Shown one piece after another: positions 23,339-36,130 of a stretch of DNA of 64,000 nucleotides (position 1 is its first letter; the number at the start of each line of letters is the position of its first letter). Below the pieces are notes generated by a model. That model saw only the letters and a list, made by a program, of their open reading frames with translations. It was not told where the DNA came from and did not search any database. Source of the stretch: Liquidambar formosana (taxonomy: Eukaryota; Streptophyta; Magnoliopsida; Saxifragales; Altingiaceae); NCBI GenBank assembly GCA_039720395.1, contig JBBPBK010000048.1, positions 689,501 through 753,500 of the forward strand, read 5' to 3'. The translations under genes were made by a program, and so were the position numbers.

Positions 23339-26300
23339 ATGGCTTCTCTCGCTCTCTCCTCTCCGTCTTCATCGTCGTCTTCTTCTTCTTCTTCATTGTC
23401 ATCTTCTTCTTCTTTTCTGTCCTCGCGCTTCACTCTCCGCCATAGAAGTTGCCTTCTCCGTGATTCTCGCTCTCGAATCTACGCTCCAAATATCGTAAGA
23501 AACCATTTTATACTCCTTCTTTTATATTATATATATATATCTGTGTGTGTTTTAGTTTTTCTATTTTCATTGTATTTTTCAGTTACACTTAAGTGGAGTT
23601 TTTTTTTGGATTATAAGAATTATGATTTCCAATAACTGACAATAAGAATGTTTTTATTTATTTATTTATTGTTTGTCGTTCTAATCAATTGCAATGAGTG
23701 AGGGGGATATTTTTTTTTCTTTGTCTTCATTGAATTCTTCAACCAATTTTTGTGTGTGTATATACATATATGGGTTAGAATGGGGAACAATTTAAAAAAA
23801 AAAAAAAAAAAAAACGTTCTTACTACAGGTTTTATGTTCTCTATAATTTTTTTGTTCACAGAGGGAACTATTCTTTCGCCTTCTACTACTAAAAAAAAAA
23901 AACTTTTTGATCTAATTTTATCTTGTGAAATCCATATTTAGATTATATATATTTCCTATACATATCATACTTGCCAAAGAGCTAGTTGATCAAAGATTTA
24001 GAGATACTTCATTTGTATGTAAAATGATGTAGGCCCATCACTTTTGATGGGGTGGTTCCCCATCATAGATTTCCTCTACAAATACACACACACAGACACA
24101 AAGAGATAATATCTGGAAATGACATTTTATATTTAAACTTCTGCTGCAATATTTCCCTTTTCTATGGTAAACGATATATCAGTTGGAATTTAAGAAATGG
24201 ATTTTGGAATTTTGTTGTGGTTGATTTTTATGCTTTTTATAGATTACTTTGTTTCATGTAGTTGTTGATATGGGGTGCTCTTTGTGTTAGAAATGTAATC
24301 TGATTGACCCATTGAAGCTCGACAATGGAAAGCCATGTATTCCGGTCATTAATGAACACACGTTGCCCAGTTTCATGGAGTCAAGGCGCTTGGACGGTAA
24401 AGAAAACAATAATAAGACCCGGTTGCGCATATTCTCTGGCACCGCAAATCCTGCACTTTCTCAGGTAAATGCATTGGTGCTTGTTTTCTTAGGTAGACAC
24501 CCATGTTTTATTTTGTTGATACAGGTTTTTGTTCAATCCTGCATGAATCTTTCTTATCCCATAAAGTATAATGTTGATGAGATGAAGGGATGATAATGGG
24601 ATTATGTTATAGTTCTTTTCTCAGTGGACAGTTCACCATTTCATTGAACCGGTTTAAGTGCTTGGAAATACTACGAATTCTTTCATAGGAGTATAAGTTA
24701 CGCAGTTTTCTTTAGGTACAACCAATTAAATGATTAGATTCTGTATAGGCTTTCAAACGTTTTCCAAAAACTCCTTTTAGAATCCTCATTTTTGAGTTTT
24801 GAAATTATACAGAACATCATCTGCCGAATTCATTTTGGATGTTTTAACAATCTTTGAATTCTTTTATTGACTGACTACTTGGAGATTTGGAAAGCTTGAA
24901 TTATGATTAAAAAGAAAATAAATGTCCTCCCAAAAAAAGAGAGAAAAAAAAAAAGTAGAGAGAGAGAGAGAGAGAGAATAGAATAATCTTGGAATTGATC
25001 TTAACAAATAGTGGATTTGACCTTTAATAAAATTGTTGATTTCACAATATTTTGTGTAAGGTTCTCACTGCCAAATTGTAGTGTATTTTTATCTGAGTAA
25101 GAGTAATTCTCCCAAGAAAAAAATGTTGGGTCATTTTGGGTATTTAATTTTTTAAAGGGCATTTGGCAGTCTTGATTTGCTTTAAAGAACTTATTCTTCC
25201 CTTTATTATTTATTATTTATTATTTATTTCTTAACCTATATAAATTTCTTTATATGCTTGAAACATTGTATTTGCTAATGCTCTGCTCTATTTATACCAT
25301 AGGAAATTGCGTGGTACATGGGTCTGGAGCTGGGAAAGATCAAAATAAAGCGGTTTGCTGATGGCGAGATTTATGTTCAGTTGCAAGAGAGTGTTAGAGG
25401 CTGTGATGTATACCTAATTCAGCCCACCTGTCCTCCTGCAAACGAGAATCTTATGGAGCTTCTAGTAATGATAGATGCTTGTCGGAGAGCATCAGCCAAA
25501 AATATCACTGCAGTGATTCCATATTTTGGATATGCCAGAGCTGATAGAAAGGTAGCTTTCTTTTTCTTTTCTTTTTTTTTTCCTCCTTAGAGAAATTGTG
25601 CCTCCATCACATCTGCCACCACAGCTTCTCGTGTAGATTGAGTGGCTATGATCACCCTTGAGTTTTTTTGGCAATCATGTCCCTTATGATTTTTTTTTAT
25701 GATGTAAAATGTATATTAATAACAAGGCAAGGCCAAGTACATGAGACGTATACAAGAACAATGCACCAAGGCACAAAAAAAGAAATACACTTTCCAACTC
25801 CCAATCATTAAAGCGTCTTACAAAAATGATATTCCAAAAATAGCACCATTATTATCAACAATATAATCTTTCACCAAAGCATCCTTGTCTTGCACAATAT
25901 CAAACAAAGAGGGGAATTCAAACATAAGAGGCAAATTGAAACACCAAACTTCCTTCCAAAAATTCACTCTACTACCATTACCCACTTTAAAGCCGCTGTT
26001 ATTGATTGTTTGAGGCTTTATTTTTACTGAAGCAATGATTGTCTGCAGCGTCTGAACTGTTCTGAATAGGCAGCTAGAAATTTGTACATATATTTATCTT
26101 TTTCGTACTTCTGTATTTTTTTCTTCAGACTCAAGGGCGAGAATCCATTGCTGCCAAACTTGTTGCGAATCTCATAACAGAAGCAGGTGCAAATCGTGTT
26201 CTTGCTTGTGATCTTCATTCTGGGCAATCCATGGGTTACTTTGATATTCCAGTGGACCATGTATATTGCCAGGTAATTAATCCATAGTTTTGATTCTTGG

Positions 26301-29066
26301 CTTTCATTTATTTCATAGTCACTAATAGTTAAAACCGTTGTTTGTCTTGTGCACACAAGCCGGTGATTCTTGATTATCTTGCTAGCAAGATGATTTGTTC
26401 TAATGATCTGGTAGTGGTCTCACCTGATGTTGGAGGGGTTGCAAGAGCACGAGCTTTTGCGAAAAAATTATCTGATGCGCCTTTAGCGATCGTGGATAAA
26501 AGGCGTCACGGACACAATGTTGCTGAGGTAATTTCTGCATCACAAGTCTCCTTGCATTATTATTTTTAGCTTACATATTATTGGCTTAGACAACATGTGG
26601 TTATAAATTTTTAAGCATAATCTTCTTGGAGGTCATTTTTTATTTGAGGAATTCTGGGATATTGTTGCCGCAGAGATATTGGGTACTGATGCCCAATTAT
26701 AAGGCGGTGCCCATGACATGCGGTGGTGGGATTTATCATTCAATATATAACATATAGGTCCCATAGGAGATCTTTCCCACAAAATAATTCTATGCTATGG
26801 TTTCTCTTTTGTACGGATCCTCTCGGAAGTAGTGGAATCTCTACTAGAAAAATGTCTGCTGAAGTTGTGATTCGGCTCAGAATTTGCATATCTCAGCCTT
26901 CAATACACCTAAACTACGCCATATCAGTCAACAGTAAAGGGTATGCTTGAGTCCAAGGGTTTTTGAAGTTTGCTAATGTCAGCAACCAGGTTGCATAGGG
27001 TTTGTTGAAGTTGGTTACTTATAGTATAATTCATATATAAGGTCCCTTGATTTTCTATCTCAATCACATATCCAGAATCTTAAGCCAAATCTCCAATTTT
27101 TTCATTTGCGTTGTGTTATTGGTAGGCTTCTTTTCTCAGCCATCCAAGATGCAATATCTCCTAAAAAAGTGGAGGCAAGTGAGGCAATTTTTAGTAACAA
27201 TACTTACACTTAACAGTATTGTACACTGAAACTGTAGGAATTTTTTGTCACCACTACTATGAATTTCTTTTTCAAGAGTTGCATTTACAAATTTTTGGGA
27301 GTTTAAATTCCCTATCACTGATTATATTGAATTTTTTCATAGAGAATGAATGAATGATTAATTTATGCTCATCAATTTATTCCCTCAACCCTCCGAAGTT
27401 TTTTTTTTTTGCAGTCCAGTCTTTGTTGTCTAATCTTAAGTATGCAAAATTGCAAGCATGAAAGTCCCTACAATAATATATTCAGACCGTTAAGGAGTTT
27501 TTGGATCAGAATTTCTTACCAAATCTGGCTGAACAGATTGGATTTGACTTGTGATGCTACTCATTGACAGCCTATTTGGTACTCGCATATTGGCATGGCA
27601 ATGTGTCTGCTTATCTTGATAACCTTTACTGGGTTGGGGCTGATGGAATGAGGATCAGATCAAATAAGTAAACACGTTGCTAGTATGACTAGGTTCGTGT
27701 CAAAATTTTGGAAGTCAGAGCTGTCACAGTTTGTATCACAAAATGGGCCATGATCTTGTTGAGTGGGTGTACTTTTTCCTTTTTAAGGTGTTATGGTAGA
27801 AAGAAAATTTAACATCTCTTTTATATTCTCCTGTGTCAAATGTCCTTTGCATTCTCAAAAATTTATGTCTTGTGTTTACATTGTAGGTGATGAATCTGAT
27901 AGGTGATGTTAAGGGAAAAGTTGCAGTTATGGTAGATGACATGATTGACACTGCTGGTGAGTCAAAGTCTCCCTCCTCTCTCTCTCTCTCTCTCTCTTTT
28001 AAATAGCTAATATTTTTCATTTTCCCTTTAAAAAAGAGGTACTTTCCTTTTACATTCAAGTACATTAACTAATGAATTGCTTGGGGGCTGTAGGGACTAT
28101 TGCAAAAGGTGCGGCTCTGTTACATGAAGAGGGGGCTAGGGAAGTCTATGCATGCTGCACTCATGCTGTTTTTAGGTATTAACGTCATCAGTTTAATCTT
28201 TTCTTCCGTCTCTCTAGATGCATGGCCCAGAACTACAGATATATATTTTTTTGCCCCACCATAAATGACTGAATCTTTTTTTTGGTTAACCTGGAGAATC
28301 TTGAATCCACTGTCATCAGCTCTTATCTTTTCACTTCAGCTCTTCACAAAGTTAAGAAAGTCTGACATTCTGATTTTTCCAATTGAATTATAACAAGACC
28401 ACCATAAGTTTTGTGTTCTTATTAATTTTCAAGATACTTTCTTTAATTAACCAGTTTAAACTCTAGTTTTATACTGATAGTAGGAGGAGCACCATAGATG
28501 GGTAAAAACCTAAGAGAGCTTTTGATCAGGATAACTACCTGGAAAGTGATCTTCTCTACACCTAGGACTGTCAATCTTGTAGAAGATCACAAAATGTAAA
28601 GAACAATATCCAGTGAACAGTTGGCACTTGGCAGAATGGATGGTTATAGTCACTTACCTAGTTAGGTTGAATGATGATGGATATATATACTAAGCATTGA
28701 TGTTGGGCAGTTGGTTCTTCTCCTTGCGTAATTATATAGCAACAAGTCTGCAGTTCTAATAAACTGTGGTCGCGAGCAACAGCATCATACCTTCTTCTTT
28801 TTAAACTCAAAGATCTGGTCATCATATAGTACAATTATCTGTTTTTCACTCGTATGATCCTTTTATTTTTACTTTTCCTTGGCAGCCCTCCTGCAATTGA
28901 GAGGCTGTCGAGCGGCCTATTTCAAGAAGTGATTATTACAAACACAATTCCAGCGATGGAGAAGAACTACTTCCCCCAGTTGACTGTCCTTTCAGTAGCA
29001 AGCCTTTTGGGCGAAACCATTTGGCGTGTTCATGATGATTGTTCTGTTAGTAGCATATTTCAGTGA
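23339..29066 (+). CDS. PRS: Ribose-phosphate pyrophosphokinase (PRPP synthetase), plastid type
   Basis: Eight exons: 23339-23494, 24291-24464, 25303-25551, 26129-26272, 26360-26527, 27887-27956, 28094-28175 and 28886-29066. They join in phase to 407 residues, the usual length of plant plastid PRS1/PRS2 proteins. The enzyme transfers pyrophosphate from ATP to ribose 5-phosphate to make PRPP for purine, pyrimidine, histidine and tryptophan synthesis. Residues 1-50 are Ser/Arg-rich and nearly lack acids, as in a chloroplast transit peptide. Family motifs seen: [11 protein letters not shown] near the start of the mature part, GYARADRK, the divalent-cation signature [27 protein letters not shown], and the PRPP-binding loop [12 protein letters not shown]. 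All introns are GT-AG and no frame is broken. Intron 3 holds a LINE 3' end. The start is the first ATG of the transit-peptide frame. Confidence 0.97.
25690..25985 (-). mobile_element. LINE 3' end in PRPS intron 3
   Basis: Read on minus, the 5' part encodes a [16 protein letters not shown] segment typical of the region after the RT in plant L1 elements. It then runs through a 3' UTR to an A-rich tail (T-run at 25690-25697). The insertion is short and 5'-truncated, opposite in orientation to the host gene. Confidence 0.75.
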
Positions 29067-29748
29067 AATTGGATTGGAATAATTTATGGTAGTAGGTCCA
29101 TTTGAATATACAAATGGGTCATGGAAGCTTTCATGGCTCCTTGTTTCTCATTTTGCACTGATTTGGTTTTTTCATTTCCTATTTATTTCCTTCATGGTTA
29201 AGTTTCCTTCTTGTTATTATTTAGTTTTTATTTCTGTTCTTCTCGATCTAATTTTTCGAAGGCAAGTTGCGCTTATTGAATTTAGGTTACCTTATCATTT
29301 ACTGTAACACACTTCAAGCTGTGTTTTGAAGAAGCAGACTTGACTGGGCAGTTGGACCATGAAAACTTGAACCCGGTCCTTCATCTGAGTGGTTAACCAC
29401 AGACTTCCAATATTGTTGTACATGTATAATATTCTTAAAGAATGTATATATTTATACAAACCTCCTCTAGGCTCTTAATTTTCCTTAATTGACATTATTG
29501 TTTTATTTGAATTCTTCTAAGGAAGGTTCTATTTATTGTAACTTTTTCTCTTCTATATTTTACGTCATAGGCTGAGCAATAGAACCAGCCAATAAACCTG
29601 TGAACGGGTCCAACTCTTTTATGGTTCAACCTGTTTGTTTTTAGAACTGTTATATGACTGATCAAATCTGGTTGTGCATTTGAAGAAATAAATCATTGAC
29701 AAGGATTAATTAATCTTGTGTTCACTCACAAAAAGGCGCAAATTCTTT
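29067..29748. other. PRPS 3' UTR and flank
   Basis: Non-coding. AT-rich stretches near 29430-29450 could hold the polyadenylation signal. No other feature seen. Confidence 0.5.
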
Positions 29749-31792
29749 GGTACCGTTTGGTTGGGATTATTTTAAGATCTTTTTATAAGTAGAAAAAGAT
29801 CTTTTTAACTTTTTTGCTTCTTGCTTTTAAGTAAAAGCAACAAAGCAAAAGTATGTTTGGTAAAAACGATTTTTGCTTTTACTTTTTATAAGAAAAGCAA
29901 AAAGCATGTTTGGTAACATAATTTTTGCTTTTACTTTTATTTTAAAAAAATTTAAATAAATGCCCACTTGTTTCAAAAATATAAAAAATAAAAAAAAAGA
30001 ATCTAAACTTACAATCTACGAGTAATTCTAAAAAAATGCAAAATCCATGAATTCTACATGGCTTGCATTACTATGCATGTCTCCTAGCCAACTTCTTATT
30101 TCTACCATGACTCCAAGTTATGGAATAAATTTTGACCTATTCTATTTACCTATTTGTTTAGATATCGCATATTCTATTTGCCTATTTATTTTATTTTTTA
30201 TAAGAAACAACATTGTATTAAACAAAAAGGGGAATACAAGTTGGACAAGGAGTCCAACCAACATATTCTGTTTGCCTATTTGTCATGATTCTTAAAAAAG
30301 TGAAAGACCTAGCTCAAATAAGCCAATTAGTACGATATGAGTTGGGGCTATGATGGCACAAATAGCATTTTTCTCACAAATTTACCGTTGGATTTTCTTT
30401 TCTGGCGGCACATTGGTAAGACAAGGTGAGATTATGGAGTCTGACATCCCAAATTAGGGACTCTTATTCTCTCATATATTAACATAAATAAATAATTCAC
30501 TTACAGCTTTTTACAAACTGCAATTGCACACTTTGGTGCATCTATGCATGCACCTATTAGTTATCATATAAACATTCTTTTTCCAGTCAAATGTAATTGA
30601 AATTTTACAAGCCGAATGAATTTCATACAACAAATGTTCATGATAGAGCCTCAACCACTCCAAGGATAGTGACCTCTACTTCCACCTAGCAAGTGTCCTT
30701 CAAAAGGAACCCCATGTTTGGCTGATTGAAACTACATTGTGTAATGAATCTTGGCCACCCACGATCTGGGCTTGAAGCACTGAACCAGTGAGAAACTGCA
30801 TGGCCAAAGAGAACTGCAACAAAACAACAAACACCTAACAGGCAACATGAAAGAGACAAAACAAAAGACCAATTGAAACATGCCCAAGCCTCCCAAATAC
30901 ACCAAAAAGGAATATAAACCAGCACAAATCAGCAAATAAACCGAAACACAATTACAAGAAACCATGACTAGAGACGATTCTGCTAGAGAGCCAATTAAAC
31001 GAACTAAACCAGAGCACCAGGAAGAACACTTTGACCAGAGAAAACAGCCATTCACAATCAGAAAAATGAAAACCTATATTACAAATCCAAATCGAAATAA
31101 TATGAAAAATCAGAAACTGGTACAAAATTCATATTACAATATGAAAAATCAAAGACAAATCAATGTGTGAGATATAGAGAAGCTACAGTACTGTTCGTGT
31201 ATATATATATATATAAGGAAAATGAGCGGTCGAAGAACAACGGTGAAAGAAAAAATCAAAAACTAAAAACCAAACTCACCTTCAAATTTCGAATCCAGCA
31301 CCAAACTCTGAGTCTTAACTAGTGATTACAACAAGAAATAAACCTCAATTCCTAAAAATGCTGCAAAAATAATGCTTTAGGTTCGGGTTGGTTTGAAAGA
31401 AAAATCATGAGAGGAGAGAGAGAAGAAAGGAGAGTGGAGAGAGATGAGAGATGGAGAGGGGATAAAGAATTCATACCTTGGTTGAGGGAGATATGGCAGA
31501 GTTGTTGCTCACACCGTTGGAGCAGAGCAAAGCGTCATGCGTCGAGTTGGGAAATGAATCACAGTCGGGTTGGGAAATGAATCACAGTCGAGGAAATAAG
31601 CTCCTACTGTGTTTATTACTTTTTGCTTATAAAAGTCCTTTATGATTACTTTTTGCTTATTAGCAATTTTTTTGCTTTTTACTTATATTTAAGTACTTAT
31701 TAAACTTGTAACCAAACACTACTTTTTGTTTTTTTAACTTTTTACTTTTAAAAGCAAAAAAGATCTTAAAATAAGTTTAACCAAACGGTGCC
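29749..31792. mobile_element. 2.0-kb TIR element without transposase
   Basis: Outer ends are GGTACCGTTTGGTT...AACCAAACGGTGCC, and the inverted similarity continues through TTATTTTAAGATCTTTTT-like sequence and GCTTTT-rich subterminal repeats. The 3-bp flanks are TTT and TAT, so the target duplication is unclear. The ends resemble PIF/Harbinger elements. The interior (30000-31600) has no transposase frame. It could be a large non-autonomous element that captured other DNA. Confidence 0.72.
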
Positions 31793-33600
31793 TATATTAA
31801 AAATGTTGCAAAACTTTGGCAGACCTATTTCCATTTAGACTTGTGATTTTAAAACCAGTAACAAGGTATTCTGGTGGGATGATATCTTCGGATTGCAATG
31901 GGGCAAATGTGTGTTCCCTCTTTACCCCACCACATGCAGAAAATATAAGAAGCAAAAATAAAAATCATTCAGCCTGATTCAGAACTTGAAATTCTATTGT
32001 TTTTTGGGGCTGTGGGGTATAATTAACTTGAAAATCTGTTTTAAAATACTAGAGATGCATTTGTATGGTGCAAACAAATGAAAACAGTGCCACTCTCTTG
32101 GAGTTCAGTACAATGCCTAAAATATTCAATGTGACTTTCATTTCGTTGGGTTAACGACATGAAGAAAATTTGAGTGGGAAGCTTGTAGGGAGGGTGCGTT
32201 GGTAGGATGCACTCTAAATTCGTACATTGTGGGCTTGTGGTATAAGATTTTGTACAACCACCTACAAAATTTTGTGGACCGTGCCCAGCGAAAAGGTTAG
32301 GGAAAATTGCAAAAAGGTCGTGGCAGCAAAATCTACATGAGCATATGTATTTCCCATTTTGGTTGTATTGTTATTATGGTTATGGTTGAATCGTCGCATT
32401 CTGAATGGTGTGTCATGCATATAATGTGGGACAAAGCTTGAATAAGGGTTTGTAATGAGGCTTGTTAGTGGGGGCCTGGACAGATCATAAAATAGGCTTA
32501 TTTAGGACTTATTCAATAAAAATAGGCTTATTATCGATATGATCTTATAGTAAATAAATACATATTCTATGAATCTTAGCTTATAAAGTTGCAAGTAAGT
32601 AAAATTGTTTGTAAACAAGCTTGTTTGTTTATAAAACCAACTAGACTCAAGCAAACCAAAACTCGACTCGAGCTCAACTCAAAATTTAAAAATAAAATAA
32701 ATAAATAAAATCAAGCTTTTAAACGAACCAAACTCCAACGTGTAAAAACTTAGCTCGACTCAATTTGCAATCCTAAAGAGGATGTAAGGTTGAGCCCATG
32801 ATACGTATAGATCTTAGAGCTCTTCCAAATCATTAGTATAGAATTCATGTTTGTATATCTTTTATCTACTAATCTACTTCTACTTTTAATCTATCTATAA
32901 TAAAATATAAGGTTTCACTGAAAAACATCATTCTGAATAATTTTATAAAATAAAATCTTTCTAAAATCTATTGTTTAAGTAGATTTTTTAGCTATTTTTC
33001 ATGAAATATTTTATCATACTTATAATTCCTTATATTTCATTTTTTTTTTCTTTGAAAAAATTAGGTAGCCAAATAGAGTACTACATTTTTTTGGGTGGAA
33101 TTATAGATTAGGTATCCAGCTACGAGCAAACAATTATAGTTATAGTCGTTCTTAATTAAGTTAGTAGTCATTATTTGTATTAAACTGTAATTATTTGATT
33201 TTTTTTTTTTTTTTGAAAGGACAGGTTATTGCAACTCCTTAAATTTATTTGCACATCTCACTAATTTTAATTTTTCAACTTTTTAGAAAATATAAAGGTT
33301 TTTACGAAAGCTATTGACATTGTGTATTAGAAAACATCATTTTGAATAACTTTATAAAAAGAAATTTTTTTAAAATCTTTTGTTTAAGTAGAGTTTTTGG
33401 TAAAAATGATACAAAGACAGTAAATGACTCAAAAATATAAAAATTATATAACTTAAAAATTATTCTAATTATTCTTTTCTTTCTAATTTTCCATTTGCAA
33501 CCAAATTAGAAAAAAATACAAGTCCTTCTATTTCATTTTTTTTTTCCCCTAATAAAATCCTTGAACCAAATAGAATCTTACATTTTTTTTGTTTTTTTTT
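31793..33600. other. Intergenic, degenerate transposon remnants
   Basis: Includes a decayed relative of the 17560 hAT element at about 32449-32777 (start AAGGGTTTGTAATGAGGC, end CTCGACTCAATTTGCAATCC). Fragments related to the foldback elements at 43826-44250 and 44668-45103 lie at about 32890-33020 and 33220-33410. No gene seen. Confidence 0.6.
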
Positions 33601-33623
33601 TTTTTGAATTTTCCTATTTGCAT

Positions 33624-33785
33624 TGGGCCCTTCCAAGTGGTGGATTATTGGGCCAACTGAAGGGCCTAACCGAAAGAGTTAGGGTTTCTCTCTGCGCTCT
33701 GTGCCATGTATATACACACTTCGCCGTCCTTTACCAGGAGATTAGGGTTTTCCTATGCACTTTTTGCGCCTATATATTTATCACT
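33624..33785 (+). promoter_or_regulatory. snoRNA-cluster promoter: site II, telo-boxes, TATA
   Basis: Two site II elements (TGGGCC at 33624-33629 and 33649-33654) and an AGGGCC nearby. Two telo-box words TTAGGGTTT (33679-33687 and 33742-33750), then a TATA box TATATATTTA at 33771. The site II plus telo-box pairing is well known for plant ribosomal-protein and snoRNA genes. It lies 150-300 bp upstream of the first snoRNA. Confidence 0.75.
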
Positions 33786-33926
33786 TCCTTCAATCACTTC
33801 ACGTACTCGCATTCCTCCCCTATTCTTTTCTCTCTCTCTACATGTTATAGGCTCTGGTTGCTATCTTTCTAGTGGTACGTTTTCGACATGGGTGTGTAGT
33901 ATATGTGTCTATATATATATATATAC

Positions 33927-34028
33927 AAGTGATGCAGTGATGAAGATCTACTTTGTGTACCAGAGGCGATCTCTTCGGAGCCCGTCTGTGACGGCAACAC
34001 AACCCTCTAAGAAGTTCTGAGCTCACTT
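33927..34028 (+). ncRNA. Box C/D snoRNA A, guide to 18S rRNA
   Basis: Box C GTGATGA (33937-33943) and box D CTGA (34017-34020) are bracketed by a perfect terminal stem AAGTGA/TCACTT. The 12 bases CCCTCTAAGAAG upstream of box D complement the conserved 18S segment CTTCTTAGAGGG. By the five-nucleotide rule the methylated base would be the second U of CUU in that segment. Human SNORD61 is, as I recall, the guide for this region. Internal C'/D' boxes are weak. Confidence 0.78.
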
Positions 34029-34223
34029 CTTTTCCATTCTCTCAATTTATTTCTTCCCTTTTTTCCCCTTTTTACATGCTTGAGTCCTTTTAAGCTGCCC
34101 CAATTTCTTGTATTTTTTTCCTCTGTATATACATCTATAAAATTTACATGTATATATATATATATATATTTTGGTAAGGGTTTTAGATCTTTGTGAGGGG
34201 GGTTTCTGGGGATGCGATGGTAT

Positions 34224-34328
34224 GGGGAAAGGCGAGGTGATGATACAATTCATGGTCTGTCAATCCACTGAGAATCAACAACAGTGATGTTAATACATGA
34301 ATCCCGACAGGTTCTGATCGTTTTCTCC
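34224..34328 (+). ncRNA. Box C/D snoRNA B, guide to 18S rRNA
   Basis: Box C TGATGA (34238-34243), D' CTGA (34268-34271), C' TGATGT (34285-34290), D CTGA (34314-34317). The terminal stem GGGGAAAGGCGA pairs with TCGTTTTCTCC with one bulge and some G-U pairs. The guide upstream of D', GTCTGTCAATCC, complements 18S GGATTGACAGAC and places the target at the first U. The guide before D (CCCGACAGGTT) has no target I can name. Confidence 0.8.
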
Positions 34329-34483
34329 TCCCATCTCCAAAATCCCACCTGCTCACACACAACACACATACACGTACAGATGTAACTTGTATATTTGTTT
34401 CTACCTACATGTCTCTATATATGTTGAGCGAAGTAAGAGTGTGTTTGTTGCCTTTTTGATTATTATGAAGAGTGTGGATAGTT

Positions 34484-34571
34484 GGGCAAGTGATGAATCT
34501 CATTATAACAAATGGGTAATTTGCGTCTGAATTTTTCATTGATGCTATATCACCTTGGAGAGCTGATGCCC
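34484..34571 (+). ncRNA. Box C/D snoRNA C, guide to 18S rRNA
   Basis: Terminal stem GGGCA/TGCCC, box C TGATGA (34491-34496), D' CTGA (34527-34530), C' TGATG (34540-34544), D CTGA (34563-34566). The guide before D', TGGGTAATTTGCG, complements the conserved 18S segment CGCAAATTACCCA and points to the first A of CAAAUU. The guide before D (CACCTTGGAGAG) may match a 25S segment containing CTCTCCAAGGTG, which I recall only loosely. Confidence 0.83.
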
Positions 34572-35138
34572 TCTTTTAACACACTCAGTTTTCTTTTGAG
34601 TTGATTGTGATTTTTATTTTGTCTGATACATTACTGGATAACTTTGGTATTGATATGTGAATTTCTTTCATGTTATACTTGATTGTTTCTAGAATGTGGT
34701 ATGATGGCTTTGCCAATAGTCTCTGAAATTATCTATTGAATCTTAGTTGAGCTGTTCTATTATTATGTGCAGAGAAACTTTACAGATGCAAGATATTTTA
34801 TACAAGTTTTGCATGGATGCATATCCTTGTCTTCCTACTTCCTAAATATATGTGTTTCATGTGCTTGGTCATGCTAATGGACTCTACAGATAGGGAGATG
34901 TAGTGAGGTTTGTTAATGACAAGAGTGTTTCCTTTTCTTTGTTTGTTAAAGGTTAAACCACCTTTTGCCCTGACCATAGTGTTAGTTGTATGGTGAGAGA
35001 TGAAAATAAAGTTGTAACTTTCATTCTATGACAAAATGACAAAATGAATTATCAATTTATCATATATCTCCAAGGGATGTAGTAAATTTTTACACCAAAT
35101 GTGTCCCTTGGTGCAGCATTTTGAAGAGCCAATTAGAG
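34572..35138. other. snoRNA 3' flank, no further feature
   Basis: T-rich flank with no further C/D box pair that has a terminal stem. No protein frame. Confidence 0.5.
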
Positions 35139-35817
35139 GGGCAAGGATCCTCTCCATTAGTGGAGAAGTACTAGATGTCCAGTACTCCAATATTGGAGCG
35201 ACACATTGACATCAAGGACGATAGATGGTCAAGATTTAAGGCTGTTATACTGCGTTTTGAATCATTTGGGTGTGTTAACAGTGAGGGCTTCTTCCCTTTG
35301 GAACTCTTCTCATCCAAGGATCTTCAATTCCTTCCATGATGGCAAACTATCATCTCTTTGCCCCTCCTTTTAATTTCTTCATCTTAATGTGTGTCACGCA
35401 CTCACGCTAGCTCTTTGATTTTGAAGACATTCTCTGGCCAATACAGTTGCCGACACCAGAATGGCGAGATGGATTGTGGAAAGAGATGGAAGGTTTGTGG
35501 AAGAAATAAAAGTTTAGGTTTTCAATGGTTTTGCTTCTAATTTTGGGATTTATTAAAATCTTTTTTTTTTCTTTTTCTATCTCCATTTATCCTTAGTTTG
35601 TACTTATGAGGAGATTCCAAAGTGGAAGCAGCTGTTGCCTATTGATGTCGATGAAGACTCTGTTTATCCCAGTCGTCATTACCCTAAACAAAAGTTTTTG
35701 GTTGTAATTTACAGCCCTTAATCCTGACCGTTCATCTCCCATCTAGTTGATGTGTCGTTGTGAGGTTAGAAGTATTGGATGCACAGTATTTCTCCACAAA
35801 TGGAGAGGAGCCACACC
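35139..35817. mobile_element. Mutator-type element with about 100-bp TIRs, 679 bp
   Basis: Inverted ends share TCCTCTCCATT and continue as imperfect arms of about 100 bp. A direct duplication CCAATTAGAG (35129-35138 and 35819-35828 region) of 9-10 bp flanks it. No transposase. Confidence 0.8.
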
Positions 35818-36130
35818 CCAATTAGAGATGGTGCACTCCAAAGATTTAGCAAACCCAGTATCTTCCTATCTCTCTCATAATAACTTCTTTTCTTTCTAAA
35901 TAATAAAATTTGAATTGTTGAAGAGAGAAAGTAAAGTTAAATTTGTTTTTGATATTTGCTACCTCTCTTGGAGTACGAAAAGGTGGAGTTTTGCCTCAAA
36001 CCTAGTGAAAGACTAGATTTGCTTTCTTCTCTGGAGATGCTCTAATATCTTTAAGTGATTTGTTGTCTTGTTTCTCTTGTTCTTACTCTAAAGGAGTTAG
36101 CAAATGTCTAAATTTTTTGCCATTATCTTA

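Noticed and set aside
30686..31055. Two overlapping minus-strand frames with Cys/Phe/Leu-rich text
   Set aside because: No recognisable domain, located inside a TIR element, and overlapping each other out of frame; probably chance.
33561..34026. Frames of 62-104 residues over the snoRNA promoter and snoRNA A
   Set aside because: Low-complexity translations of promoter, TA repeats and snoRNA; no coding signature.
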